Assembly: GCA_019746135.1 (NCBI GenBank)
Contig: JAIESI010000101.1
Coordinates: forward strand, 1-44,725
Source: Xanthobacteraceae bacterium
Lineage (GTDB): Bacteria; Pseudomonadota; Alphaproteobacteria; Rhizobiales; Xanthobacteraceae
Reading direction: 5' to 3'
DNA length: 44,725 nucleotides
The notes beneath the pieces were generated by a model. That model saw only the letters and a list, made by a program, of their open reading frames with translations. It was not told the DNA's origin and searched no databases. This document shows, piece by piece, positions 22,394 to 30,513 of this stretch. Numbering within the stretch: the first letter of the stretch is position 1; every line of letters starts with the position of its first letter. Made by a program: the position numbers and the translations under genes.

Positions 22394-23764
22394 TTATCTC
22401 ACCCGGTTTCCGCTCACCTGCAGGTTCGCGTAGCGCGTCGGCTCGCGCTCCAGGTCCGTCACCAGCCTGGCGTGATCCATGCCGACGATCGCGCCGGCCT
22501 TCGCGCCCGAGATCAGGTTGCCGCTGACGATCGCCATGCCCGCGCCGTTCGTCACCGACAGCGTGATGCCGTGGCGGGCGCTGCGGACCACATTGCCGGT
22601 CACCGCCACGTCGCGCATATACGCGCCCCAGCCGACGCTGATGCCGGCGTTGGGCGCGCCTTCGACCACGTTGCCGGTGACCGCGGCGTCAGCCTCGACG
22701 CAGATGCCGATGCCGGCGCTGTCGCCCGGATCGGTGCCGGCCGGACGCCTGGCCTTGAGGTTGCGGATCAGGTTGCCTTGCACCGTCGCAAGCCGGCCGC
22801 CCTCGTTGAAGTTGACCACGGAAATTCCGAGTGCCGCGCCGTCGACGGTGTTGTTCGAAATCACCGCGCCCTCGAAGCCGAACTCGGAGTAGATCGCGAC
22901 CTCGCCGCAGTCGGTCGCAAGGTTGTTGGCGATCTGGATGTTGGAGGCGGCGTTGCCGCGCACCGCGGAAAAGGCCGCGCGAGCAATGCGGTTGCCGCGC
23001 ACGATCACGTTGCCGGCGCGGAACACGTTGATGGCGTTGCCGAACTGGCCGGAGCCGCCCGCGACGTTGCGGATGTCCTCGATGCGGTTGTCGATGACGA
23101 GCGTGCCGTCGTCGCCCTTCACCGAGCGGTGGACGAGGATGCCGCCGTTGCCCGCGCCGCGCACGGTGTTGTCGGCGATGGTCAGCCCGCGCGCGTCGAG
23201 CGAATAAAGCGCGACGTCGGCGGACTTGTCGATGCTGTTGCCGGTGACCGCGCCCTGCACGCTGTCGAGGCGAAGCCCGGCGCGGCCGGCGTTGACGATC
23301 TCGCAGTCCATGATGCGGAGGTTTTCGCACCTCGCGAAAGTGACGAGCGCGGTGTTCTCCGGCAGCGGTCTGCCGCCGCCGTCGAGCACGAGGCCCGCGA
23401 GCGTCACATTCGCGGCTCCGATCGCGGTGATCAGCGCGGTGTTCGTGCCTTGCACGCCTGTGAACAGAAGCCTGGTCGCGCCGCGAACGCCGACGATCTG
23501 CGCGCCGTTCGGCAGCTTGAGACCTGCGGCGCGGTAATCGCCCGGGCCGAGCAGGAGAGGGACTTTGGCTCCGGCCGCCTGGTCGATCGCCGATTGCAGC
23601 ATCGCCGATTGATCGGCTCCGCCGCCGGCGCGTACGCCGAGCTTGGTCGCATCAATGCCGAACGTGGAAATGGGCGCGGCCGCCACCGAAGTGGCCAAGG
23701 TTGCGGCGGGCACCGCGCCGGTGAGGGCGGAGACGGCGATGAGGCGGCGACGGTCGATGTTCAT
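22394..23764 (-). CDS. Tat-exported right-handed beta-helix protein (TIGR03808 type)
   Basis: A 456-residue protein with a twin-arginine leader, MNIDRRRLIAVSALTGAV, cut probably after SVAAA. The mature part begins with the pectate-lyase-like opening (DATKLGVRAGGGADQSAMLQSAIDQAA, LLLGPGDYRAAGLKLPNGAQIVGV). It continues with many beta-helix coils of about 23 residues of the form NxIxGN/NTVRGAGNGGILV, VIVRGNRIARAAFSAV, VISNNTVDGAALGISV, AVTGNVVEGAPNAGISVGW. This agrees with the TIGR03808 family of Tat-exported repeat proteins of Bradyrhizobium-like bacteria. Catalytic role unknown: it may be a polysaccharide lyase or epimerase. ATG 23764, with GGAGCAGGA upstream. It stands between the small secreted-protein gene and meaB, all on the minus strand. 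Confidence 0.85.
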   Translation of the reverse strand: MNIDRRRLIAVSALTGAVPAATLATSVAAAPISTFGIDATKLGVRAGGGADQSAMLQSAIDQAAGAKVPLLLGPGDYRAAGLKLPNGAQIVGVRGATRLLFTGVQGTNTALITAIGAANVTLAGLVLDGGGRPLPENTALVTFARCENLRIMDCEIVNAGRAGLRLDSVQGAVTGNSIDKSADVALYSLDARGLTIADNTVRGAGNGGILVHRSVKGDDGTLVIDNRIEDIRNVAGGSGQFGNAINVFRAGNVIVRGNRIARAAFSAVRGNAASNIQIANNLATDCGEVAIYSEFGFEGAVISNNTVDGAALGISVVNFNEGGRLATVQGNLIRNLKARRPAGTDPGDSAGIGICVEADAAVTGNVVEGAPNAGISVGWGAYMRDVAVTGNVVRSARHGITLSVTNGAGMAIVSGNLISGAKAGAIVGMDHARLVTDLEREPTRYANLQVSGNRVR

Positions 23765-23905
23765 GCGTCCTGCTCCGGCAAATGGGTGCATCCGGAGGAT
23801 CAAGTCTCATGCCATTGTTTTGGCTTGATTTTTGTGCCGCGATGACACGGGTGATGCGACCGCCGTCCCGTTCCGGGACCGCCGGGACAAGGCTCGGACG
23901 AGGGG

Positions 23906-24889
23906 TTAAAGCCCGAGCGCCCGGGCGATCTCGTCGACCGCCATCGCCGCCGAGAGTGTTCCTTCGGCGACCTTGGCCTCGATCTTCGGCAGCTGGGCGC
24001 GCAAGCCGGCATCGGTGTGCAGCCGTTCATAGACGCGCTGATCGAGCATCGACCACATCCATTTGACCTGCTGCTCGCGCCGCACCTGCGCGAACTCGCC
24101 GGTGCTGGTCAGGCGCTCGCGGTGCACGAGCACCTGCGACCAGAGCTCCGCGACGCCGTTCCCGGTCAGCGCCGAATAGGTCAGGACCGGCGGTGTCCAG
24201 TTCGGCGACCGCGGCGTGAGAATGTGCAGCGCTGCGCGGTACTCCGCCGCCGCGGCCTTCGCGCGTCCGAGGTTGTCGCCGTCGGCCTTGTTCACCGCGA
24301 TCATGTCGGCGAGCTCGACGAGACCCTTCTTGATGCCTTGCAGCTCGTCGCCCGCGCCCGGCAGCATCAGCGCGAGGAAGAAGTCGGTCATGTCGGCCAC
24401 CGCGGTTTCCGACTGGCCGATGCCGACGGTCTCCACCAGCACCACGTCGAAGCCCGCGGCCTCGCACAGCAGCATCGTCTCGCGGGTCTTGGCCGCAACG
24501 CCGCCGAGCGTGCCGGATGATGGCGAGGGGCGGATGAAGGCGTTGTCGTCGGTGGCAAGCCGCGCCATCCGGGTCTTGTCGCCGAGGATCGAGCCGCCGG
24601 TGCGGGTTGAGGACGGATCGACCGCAAGCACGGCAACCTTGCTGCCCCGGCTGGTCAGATGGGTTCCGAGCGTGTCGATGGTGGTCGATTTGCCGACCCC
24701 CGGCGCGCCGGTGATGCCGACGCGAACCGCCTTGCCGGTCGAGGGCAACAGCTCCTGCACCAGCGCGTGCGCCTGCCGGCGATGGTCGACCCGCTTGCTC
24801 TCGATCAGCGTGATCGCCCGCGCGAGCGTCGCGCGGTCGCCGTCGCGGACGCGGCGGGCGAGGGTGGCAGGGTCGGACGCAGGGGCCAT
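23906..24889 (-). CDS. meaB: Methylmalonyl-CoA mutase-associated GTPase MeaB
   Basis: A 327-residue G3E-family GTPase (ArgK/MeaB) that protects and loads adenosylcobalamin into methylmalonyl-CoA mutase. Motifs: Walker A GAPGVGKSTT at about residues 61-70, VLAVDPSSTRTGGSILGDKTRM, a Glu-containing switch region DVVLVETVGIGQSETAV, and the guanine-specificity NKADGDN. The C-terminal dimerisation arm includes VKWMWSMLDQRVYERL. It lies 10 bases downstream of the EndoQ-UvrD gene, on the same strand, so they are likely cotranscribed. Its client enzyme MutA/MutB is encoded at 30514-35447, about 6 kb away on the same strand. Confidence 0.93.
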   Translation of the reverse strand: MAPASDPATLARRVRDGDRATLARAITLIESKRVDHRRQAHALVQELLPSTGKAVRVGITGAPGVGKSTTIDTLGTHLTSRGSKVAVLAVDPSSTRTGGSILGDKTRMARLATDDNAFIRPSPSSGTLGGVAAKTRETMLLCEAAGFDVVLVETVGIGQSETAVADMTDFFLALMLPGAGDELQGIKKGLVELADMIAVNKADGDNLGRAKAAAAEYRAALHILTPRSPNWTPPVLTYSALTGNGVAELWSQVLVHRERLTSTGEFAQVRREQQVKWMWSMLDQRVYERLHTDAGLRAQLPKIEAKVAEGTLSAAMAVDEIARALGL

Positions 24890-24899
24890 CGCAAACGGT

Positions 24900-27800
24900 T
24901 CAGAACAGGCTCATTTGCCGCGCCGCGGGCCTTGGCGCTCGCCTGGCCGGTGCGCGGCTGGTGGTCAGCTCGGCGGCGATATTACCGAGGAAACGCGACG
25001 GCGGCAGCGCGCGCACCGCGCCGCGCCAGAACCGCTCGGCGGCGCGGGTGAGGAACAGCTTGTCCTTGGCGCGGGTCATGGCGACGTAGAACAGCCGGCG
25101 CTCCTCCGGATCGGTGCCGTCGCCCGTTTCCCAGGAAGACTGCCAAGCGAACGGCGTGAGCCCGTCCTCCATGCCGACCACGAACACCACCGGGAACTCC
25201 AGACCTTTCGCCGCGTGCATGGTCATGAGCGACACGCGGTCGGCGCGCGGGTCGTGGAAATCGGCTTCGGTCGTAAGCGCGACCTGCTCGCGGAGGCGCG
25301 CTTCGTCGCCGGAATCTTCGAGCAAAGCGGCGAGCGACAGAAGCCAGCCGCGCGCCTCCGAGATCATCGCCGTGTCGGCGTCCTCCTGCCGCCGGGCGGC
25401 GTCGGCCGCGGCAGCAAGGCGCAGCCGCAGGTCTGCCTGATCCTGCGACCGAAGCGCCGCGAGGATGGCTTCGACGCCTGCGTGCCCCGCAAGCGGCGCG
25501 GGCGAGCTTTTCTTGAACGGGATACCGGCGCGGTCGAAGGCGTTCCTGAGCGCCGCCGACTGTGCATCGGTGCGGTAGAGCACGGCGAAGTCGGCAAAGC
25601 TGAGCGGCGCAGCCGTACCCTTGGCGGCGGGCCTGCCGCGGTTGGCTGCCAGCAGGTCGTGGCCGCCCAGCAGCTCTTCGATCGTCGCGGCAACAAAGTC
25701 CGCCTCGGCGTCCTCGGTCGCGGCCGCATGCAGCACGATCGGATCGGCCATCGGCCGGGTGATGCCGTCCGCCGCCGCTCCGACAAGGCCGGCGGCGGCG
25801 GTCACGATCGTGCCGGTGGAGCGGTAGTTGCGCGCAAGCCGGACGGTTTGCGCGCTCGGAAAATCGTTCGCGAAGCGCGTGAAGCAGGTCGCGTCGGCAC
25901 CGCGAAACCCATAGATCGCCTGGTTCGGGTCGCCGATCACGCAAAGGTTGCCGCCCGGACCGGCAAGCTGCCGCAGCAGCCGGTATTGCTGCTCGTCCAC
26001 ATCCTGGAATTCATCGGCCAGCACGTGGGCAAAGCGTGCGCGCCATTGCGCGGCAAGGCTCGCGTCGCGCTCGAGCAGGTCGGCGGCGAGCGCAACCAGG
26101 TCGTCGAAGTCGACCCAGTTCTGCTCCAGGCTCAGCCGGGTGAGGGCGGAGAGTGCATCGGCCTCAAGTCCGCTTGCCGCGCCACCGGTGCGCTTGAGCA
26201 GCGAGACCGATTTCAGAAGCTGCGCGGCCCGGCTTTGCGGCAGGTTCAGCGCCGCGGCCAGCGCCGTCTTGCGCTCGGCTTCGTCGGCGATGCGGAAGCC
26301 GGGGGAAAGTCCGAGCGCCGCGCCATGCGCGCGCAGGATCGCGAGTCCGAGCGAATGGAAGCTGTGCACCGCGACGTCCGACGCCTGGCCGGGCAGCAAT
26401 GCGGCGAGCCGCGCCCGCAGCTCCTCGGTCGCACGGCGGGTGAAGGTGACGGCCAGGCACGACGATGCAGGAACGCCGCGCTCGATCGCGAGATGCGCGA
26501 TGCGATGGGTCAGCATCCGGGTCTTGCCGGAGCCAGGACCGGCGATGACCGCGAGCTGGCCTTCGGTCATCCCGGCCGCGCGCGCCTGGTCGGCATCGAG
26601 CGCGCCGAGAATCCTCGTGCGCCCTGATGCGGTCGGCGCGGCTGGCGCGGTAGACGGCACGTCTTTGTCTTGTGCCTCAGGCTTCGCGACCGGCCTCGGT
26701 GCCTTTGTGCGGCGATGCACCGGCGTGTCGAACAGAAGGCCGCCCTTGGTGATGCGGTCGAGCTCGCCGTCCTTGAACAGCCGGATCACGCCATACTCGC
26801 CGTCGTAGCCGCCTTGCCGGATCACGCTGCCGCTGCGCAGCCGGGTGACGGCTTCGCCGAGCAGGGGATCGGCGCGGGCAATGTCCTCGACCGGCACCTC
26901 CTGAAGCAGCGACAGCTCCGGCCCGAGCGCCGCGGTGGTGCGGTCATAGGCGCTGGCCACCGCCTTGGACGCGACGCCGCCTTGCATGATCTCCGACAGC
27001 ACCTCGGGCAGCGGCACGAGGCTCGTCACCTCGCCGGCGGTCGCGGGCGGTATGGTCTCCGCTTCGCTGCGGTCGGCGAGCATCTCGACGCGGTGGGCGA
27101 CGCCGACAGTGACGCGGTTGCCGCAGACCGGACAGCGGCCGTCGAGCGCGATGGTCTGGTTCGGCTCGAGGCGGACGCCGCAGGCGCGGTGTCCGTCCAT
27201 GTGATACTTCCCCTCCTCGGGAAAGAACTCGACCGTGCCGTCATAGCCGTTGCCGGTCTCGAGCGCGCGGCGGATCGCGAAATAGTCCGGCTCGCAGGAA
27301 AACCGCGTCGCCTCGCGGCCGAGCTTGCCCGGCGAATGCGCATCCGAGTTCGAGGTGAGCCGGTAGCGGTCGAGAAACGAGATCCGCCAGTTCATCGCCG
27401 GATCGGACGACAGCCCGGTCTCGACCGCGAAGATGTGCGGGCTGAGATCGCCGTAGCACTCCTCGATCGAATCGAAGCCGGATTGCGAGCCGAGCGCCGC
27501 AAACCACGGCGTCCAGATGTGCGCCGGCACGAGATAGGAATCCGGGCCCGACTCGAGCGCAATCTCCAGCAGGTCGCGCGAGTCGAGGCCGAGGATCGGC
27601 CGGCCGTCGGAGGCGATGTTGCCGATCCGTGCAAGGCTCGCCGCAAGCCTGTCGGCCGCGTCGAGGTCGGCCGCATAAATCAGATGATGGATTTTTCTGG
27701 TCTTGTCGCCTTTCTTGTAGATCGTCGAGATCTCGGTCGAGAGCATGAACTGCACCGGCCGGCGGCAGGCCGCCGGCAGCGTGCGCCACACCTCCTGCTC

Positions 27801-28010
27801 GATGTCGGGCTTGAGCCGGAACAGGCCGTTGCCGCAGGCCACGAGCTTGTCCTTGATCTCGGCGAGCCAGACCGGGTGTACGCAATCGCCGGTGCCGACC
27901 ACGCCGACGCCCTTGCGCGCCGCCCACCACGCCATGTGCTCGAGATCGAGGTCCCGGCTGGTGGCGCGGGAGTGCTTGGAATGCACGTGAAGGTCGGCGT
28001 GGAATGTCAT
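24900..28010 (-). CDS. EndoQ-like PHP nuclease fused to UvrD/PcrA-type helicase
   Basis: A 1,036-residue fusion. Residues 1-about 230 are a PHP domain with metal ligands in FHADLHVHSKHS (D6, H8, H10), GTGDCVHP (D42), STEIST (E93), KIHH, VPAHIWTPW (H164), AVETGLS and TSNSDAHSP (D223, H225). Residues 270-300 hold a zinc site H-x2-C...C-x2-C (DGHRACGV, GRCPVCGN). About 300-412 ends GYDGEYGVIRLF. This order matches Endonuclease Q / TIGR00375, which nicks DNA 5' of deaminated bases. After a Pro/Ala linker (about 413-465) comes a complete SF1A helicase. It has a Q-motif (LDADQARA), Walker A GPGSGKT (491-497), LADEFQDVDEQQYRLL, GDPNQAIYGFRGA, MTMHAAKGLEFPVV and ERRLFYVAMTRAKD. The protein ends RQMSLF, resembling the beta-clamp motif QL(S/D)LF. 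The start is ATG 28010; 28031 is possible. Confidence 0.88.
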   Translation of the reverse strand: MTFHADLHVHSKHSRATSRDLDLEHMAWWAARKGVGVVGTGDCVHPVWLAEIKDKLVACGNGLFRLKPDIEQEVWRTLPAACRRPVQFMLSTEISTIYKKGDKTRKIHHLIYAADLDAADRLAASLARIGNIASDGRPILGLDSRDLLEIALESGPDSYLVPAHIWTPWFAALGSQSGFDSIEECYGDLSPHIFAVETGLSSDPAMNWRISFLDRYRLTSNSDAHSPGKLGREATRFSCEPDYFAIRRALETGNGYDGTVEFFPEEGKYHMDGHRACGVRLEPNQTIALDGRCPVCGNRVTVGVAHRVEMLADRSEAETIPPATAGEVTSLVPLPEVLSEIMQGGVASKAVASAYDRTTAALGPELSLLQEVPVEDIARADPLLGEAVTRLRSGSVIRQGGYDGEYGVIRLFKDGELDRITKGGLLFDTPVHRRTKAPRPVAKPEAQDKDVPSTAPAAPTASGRTRILGALDADQARAAGMTEGQLAVIAGPGSGKTRMLTHRIAHLAIERGVPASSCLAVTFTRRATEELRARLAALLPGQASDVAVHSFHSLGLAILRAHGAALGLSPGFRIADEAERKTALAAALNLPQSRAAQLLKSVSLLKRTGGAASGLEADALSALTRLSLEQNWVDFDDLVALAADLLERDASLAAQWRARFAHVLADEFQDVDEQQYRLLRQLAGPGGNLCVIGDPNQAIYGFRGADATCFTRFANDFPSAQTVRLARNYRSTGTIVTAAAGLVGAAADGITRPMADPIVLHAAATEDAEADFVAATIEELLGGHDLLAANRGRPAAKGTAAPLSFADFAVLYRTDAQSAALRNAFDRAGIPFKKSSPAPLAGHAGVEAILAALRSQDQADLRLRLAAAADAARRQEDADTAMISEARGWLLSLAALLEDSGDEARLREQVALTTEADFHDPRADRVSLMTMHAAKGLEFPVVFVVGMEDGLTPFAWQSSWETGDGTDPEERRLFYVAMTRAKDKLFLTRAAERFWRGAVRALPPSRFLGNIAAELTTSRAPARRAPRPAARQMSLF

Positions 28011-28149
28011 GGCGCGATTGTTTAGGCGCAAAGCGTATGGCCAAGGCGCGATGATCCCAGAATTCGCCCGCGCTTCCTACGATGAGAGCCCGCAAATCAC
28101 AGGCGTTTCGCTGTCGTCCACAGCGGTATCGCCTGGCGCACCGCCGGTG

Positions 28150-28980
28150 CTACAGCTCGTTGTCCTTCGCGGGCCGGTCACCGGCGAAGATCGCGATGCC
28201 TTCGGCGGAGAGGAAAGGCTTCAGGTCGGTCCAGGGCACGAACACGGTGTAGGGCCCGGCCGCGTAGGCGTCGACATCGTAGGGCGAGAAGTGGAGCGTC
28301 AGCCCGGAGCTTTTGCCGGCCGTGGTCGACGGCGCAAGGCTGATCGGGCCGAGCTTGAGCAGTCTCGGCTGGATCGTCTCCTTGAGTTGCTCGTCCTTGG
28401 CGATCGTCTCGTCGAGCTTGGCGAGAAATTCTTTCTTCTCGATTTCGTTGAGCGGGCCTTCCCGGCGCTCCTGCCGCTCGATCGTGACCGCGCGCCGCAC
28501 CAGCGCCGCGAGTGCCGTCATCGTCGGCCCGTCGTCGGCGGTCTCGTTGAAGAACGGCCGGACGCTGATGCGTTTCTTCTGTGCGCTGTCCCACAGAATC
28601 GTGTCGAGCCGCGAATTGGGATGTGCGCCGCCGGTGTATGTGCTGTCGTCGCGCACGATGCTGAGATAGCGGCCTGCGACCAGCGAGCGAAACGCATAGC
28701 CGCGCTGATAGCTGTAGCGGCGGCCGCCGCGGAAATAGCCTTGGTCGGATTTGTATTCGTCGTCGGCTTCGGCACGCATCTTCGCGACAAAGCGGCGGCC
28801 TTCGGCCGCCAGGTTGGCAACGAGCGCGGGGTCGAACTTGAGTTTCTTGTCGATGGAGACCGCGAGCACGGCGGCGCGGGTTTTGGTCTCGATTGCGGCT
28901 GTCCCGTTCCGTTGCGCGCCGGCAGGCCATGCTGCAAGTACGACCAGAAGAAAAGCGACGCACAGGACGTTCAGGCGCAT
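28150..28980 (-). CDS. Secreted DUF3298/RsiV-like domain protein
   Basis: A 276-residue protein with a Sec signal peptide (MRLNVLCVAFLLVVLAAWPAGAQ). Residues 85-155 have the signature of DUF3298/DUF4163 domains: FRSLVAGRYLSIVRDDSTYTGGAHPNSRLDTILWD, of which TGGAHPN is the strongest. The C-terminal part has LTLHFSPYDVDAYAAGPYTVFVPWTDLKPFLS, the typical closing of DUF3298. Such domains occur in RsiV (lysozyme-sensing anti-sigma factor) and in PdaC-type peptidoglycan deacetylases. No transmembrane or deacetylase domain is present here, so it is a free periplasmic domain. Monocistronic. Role unclear, perhaps ligand or lysozyme binding. Confidence 0.8.
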   Translation of the reverse strand: MRLNVLCVAFLLVVLAAWPAGAQRNGTAAIETKTRAAVLAVSIDKKLKFDPALVANLAAEGRRFVAKMRAEADDEYKSDQGYFRGGRRYSYQRGYAFRSLVAGRYLSIVRDDSTYTGGAHPNSRLDTILWDSAQKKRISVRPFFNETADDGPTMTALAALVRRAVTIERQERREGPLNEIEKKEFLAKLDETIAKDEQLKETIQPRLLKLGPISLAPSTTAGKSSGLTLHFSPYDVDAYAAGPYTVFVPWTDLKPFLSAEGIAIFAGDRPAKDNEL

Positions 28981-29238
28981 TGAGGCTTCGATCCGTCGCT
29001 CGGGTTCCGACGAGGCCGCGTGCTCGTCAATTAGAACAGACGGTTCCGGACCGTGCAACGTCCGCAATTGCGTCCGTAGAACGACCCGTTGGCCGATCAG
29101 CGGCAGGTGGCGGCCATCACCCGGCCGCACTACATCTTCCTAATCGATTGAACGGATGCCGGATGCCGTTGGCGCGCGGGGCAGCGCCGACCGGAGTGAT
29201 ACGAAGCGGAAGCAGGAGCGTGAACGCAGGAGGCCCCC

Positions 29239-29679
29239 ATGAAGGTTGGTGAGTTTCTCAAGCTCTCACGTCAGAAGCTTGTGACGTGCCTGCCGGACGA
29301 TGCCTTGGCCGCCGTAGCGAAAGACCTGTATGTCCACGGCATTGGTGCGATGCCCGTCCTGGAACTCGGCACTCGCATGGTCGGCATCATCTCCGAACGG
29401 GACCTGGTGCGCGTCTTCGCCAGAACCAACTGGAGCGAACTGCAATACTTGCGGACCCGGGATGTCATGACAACGCGGGTTGTGACCTGTGGGCCGGATG
29501 ACACCATGCAAAGCGCGCAAGAGTTGATGAAAGCAAACCACTTTCGTCACCTTCCGGTCGTCGCAAATGAACGCGTGCAGGGTATGCTTTCCTTGCGGGA
29601 TACCTTGGCGCTGCGCCTGCAGGAAGCAGAGGACGAAGTGAACATCCTCCGGGATATTGTGGTCGTCGCGCGGCATTGA
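29239..29679 (+). CDS. Tandem CBS-domain protein
   Basis: A 146-residue protein made of two CBS domains: residues 7-60 (VTCLPDDALAAVAKDLYVHGIGAMPVLE, MVGIISERDLVRVF) and 72-130 (DVMTTRVVTCGPDDTMQSAQELMKANHFRHLPVV, VQGMLSLRDTLAL). A short helical tail (EAEDEVNILRDIVV) may dimerise. Stand-alone CBS pairs bind adenosine nucleotides and act as energy sensors. GGAGG precedes the ATG at good distance. It is transcribed alone, divergent from 28980 and convergent with the toxin-antitoxin pair. Confidence 0.9.
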   Translation: MKVGEFLKLSRQKLVTCLPDDALAAVAKDLYVHGIGAMPVLELGTRMVGIISERDLVRVFARTNWSELQYLRTRDVMTTRVVTCGPDDTMQSAQELMKANHFRHLPVVANERVQGMLSLRDTLALRLQEAEDEVNILRDIVVVARH

Positions 29680-29838
29680 TCCAAACCTCGATACAACTTG
29701 GCGGCATGCAGTCCAAAAGCCAACGGGCTGCATGCCCACTTCTGGCGCATCGATACTGGCCAGGGACACACAAAGTGCGGGCGCGTTACTCGGCGAGATC
29801 GGACCGGGCGTGCAGAGGCTCGGCTGGATCGCCTTCGA

Positions 29839-30177
29839 CTATGGACGCGCTTGTCGAATCAGCTGCTCGACGAAAGCGCGCAACGCTGGAATGTCCGCAG
29901 TGGCGATTTCCCAGACCGCTCGTGGATCAATACTGTGATATGCATGTCGCAGCAGGTTTCCAAAATCCACCATGCGCCGCCATGGGATGTCAGCAGAACG
30001 AATGTCGTCGGGAATGTAGCGCGAAGCTTCGCAAATTCGCTCCAGGAACCGCTCAACCGCCGCCTGAAGCACCGGGTCCTTTTCGTAGTCCTGAATGGTT
30101 TTGAACTTCAGAAGTTGTTCGACCGCCGTGATCGCCTCCATAACGTGGTGCAATCGGTCTTCCAGCGAAGGAGGCAC
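29839..30177 (-). CDS. hepT: HepT-like HEPN toxin (DUF86)
   Basis: A 112-residue HEPN-domain protein of the HepT/MntA type. These HEPN ribonucleases are silenced by their partner nucleotidyltransferase through AMPylation of a Tyr. The conserved block near the C-terminus reads DFGNLLRHAYHSIDPRAVWEI. The usual RNxxxHxY core here begins with Gly in place of the first Arg, while Asn, His and Tyr are retained (GN..RHAY). This variant is common among GN-type DUF86 proteins, but weak or absent RNase activity is possible. Starts at GTG 30177, one base after the antitoxin stop. Both genes form a two-gene operon. Confidence 0.85.
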   Translation of the reverse strand: MPPSLEDRLHHVMEAITAVEQLLKFKTIQDYEKDPVLQAAVERFLERICEASRYIPDDIRSADIPWRRMVDFGNLLRHAYHSIDPRAVWEIATADIPALRAFVEQLIRQARP

Positions 30178-30178
30178 T

Positions 30179-30475
30179 TCAAAATACCTCGATCAGATCA
30201 TCGGCGATGCGCTCAGCGACGCGAGGATGAAGCGAGCGCCGCATCATGGGCTGCGTCTTCAGGCCGGTGGCATCCTGAATGATGTGCTGGACGCCGACCA
30301 GATTGAGAAGCGAGAACGGAGCCTCGTCGTTAACTTCAACCAGAACATCAAGATCGCTATCCAGCCGCGCGTCGCCGCGCGCCCGCGAACCGAAGATCGC
30401 AAGCCCGGTCACCCCCTCGGCTCGCAGCGCCGGGGCGGTTGAACGAATCTTGGCAATGATTTCGTCGCGAGTCAT
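30179..30475 (-). CDS. mntA: MntA-like antitoxin, minimal nucleotidyltransferase
   Basis: A 98-residue nucleotidyltransferase of the MNT family, upstream partner of the HepT-like gene. The active-site motif GS-x10-DxD is complete (GSRARGDARLDSDLDVLVE, about residues 28-46). In studied pairs the enzyme transfers AMP to a tyrosine of HepT and so neutralises it. Also visible are the helix MTRDEIIAKIRSTAPALRAEGV and the later QHIIQDATGLKTQPMMRRSLHPRVAERI. It is separated from the toxin gene by a single base, which supports a toxin-antitoxin operon. It lies next to the methylmalonyl-CoA mutase operon, without other mobile genes. Confidence 0.87.
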   Translation of the reverse strand: MTRDEIIAKIRSTAPALRAEGVTGLAIFGSRARGDARLDSDLDVLVEVNDEAPFSLLNLVGVQHIIQDATGLKTQPMMRRSLHPRVAERIADDLIEVF

Positions 30476-30513
30476 GCCTCGAGTATAGCACGGAGCGTTC
30501 GCGCCGTGGCCGA

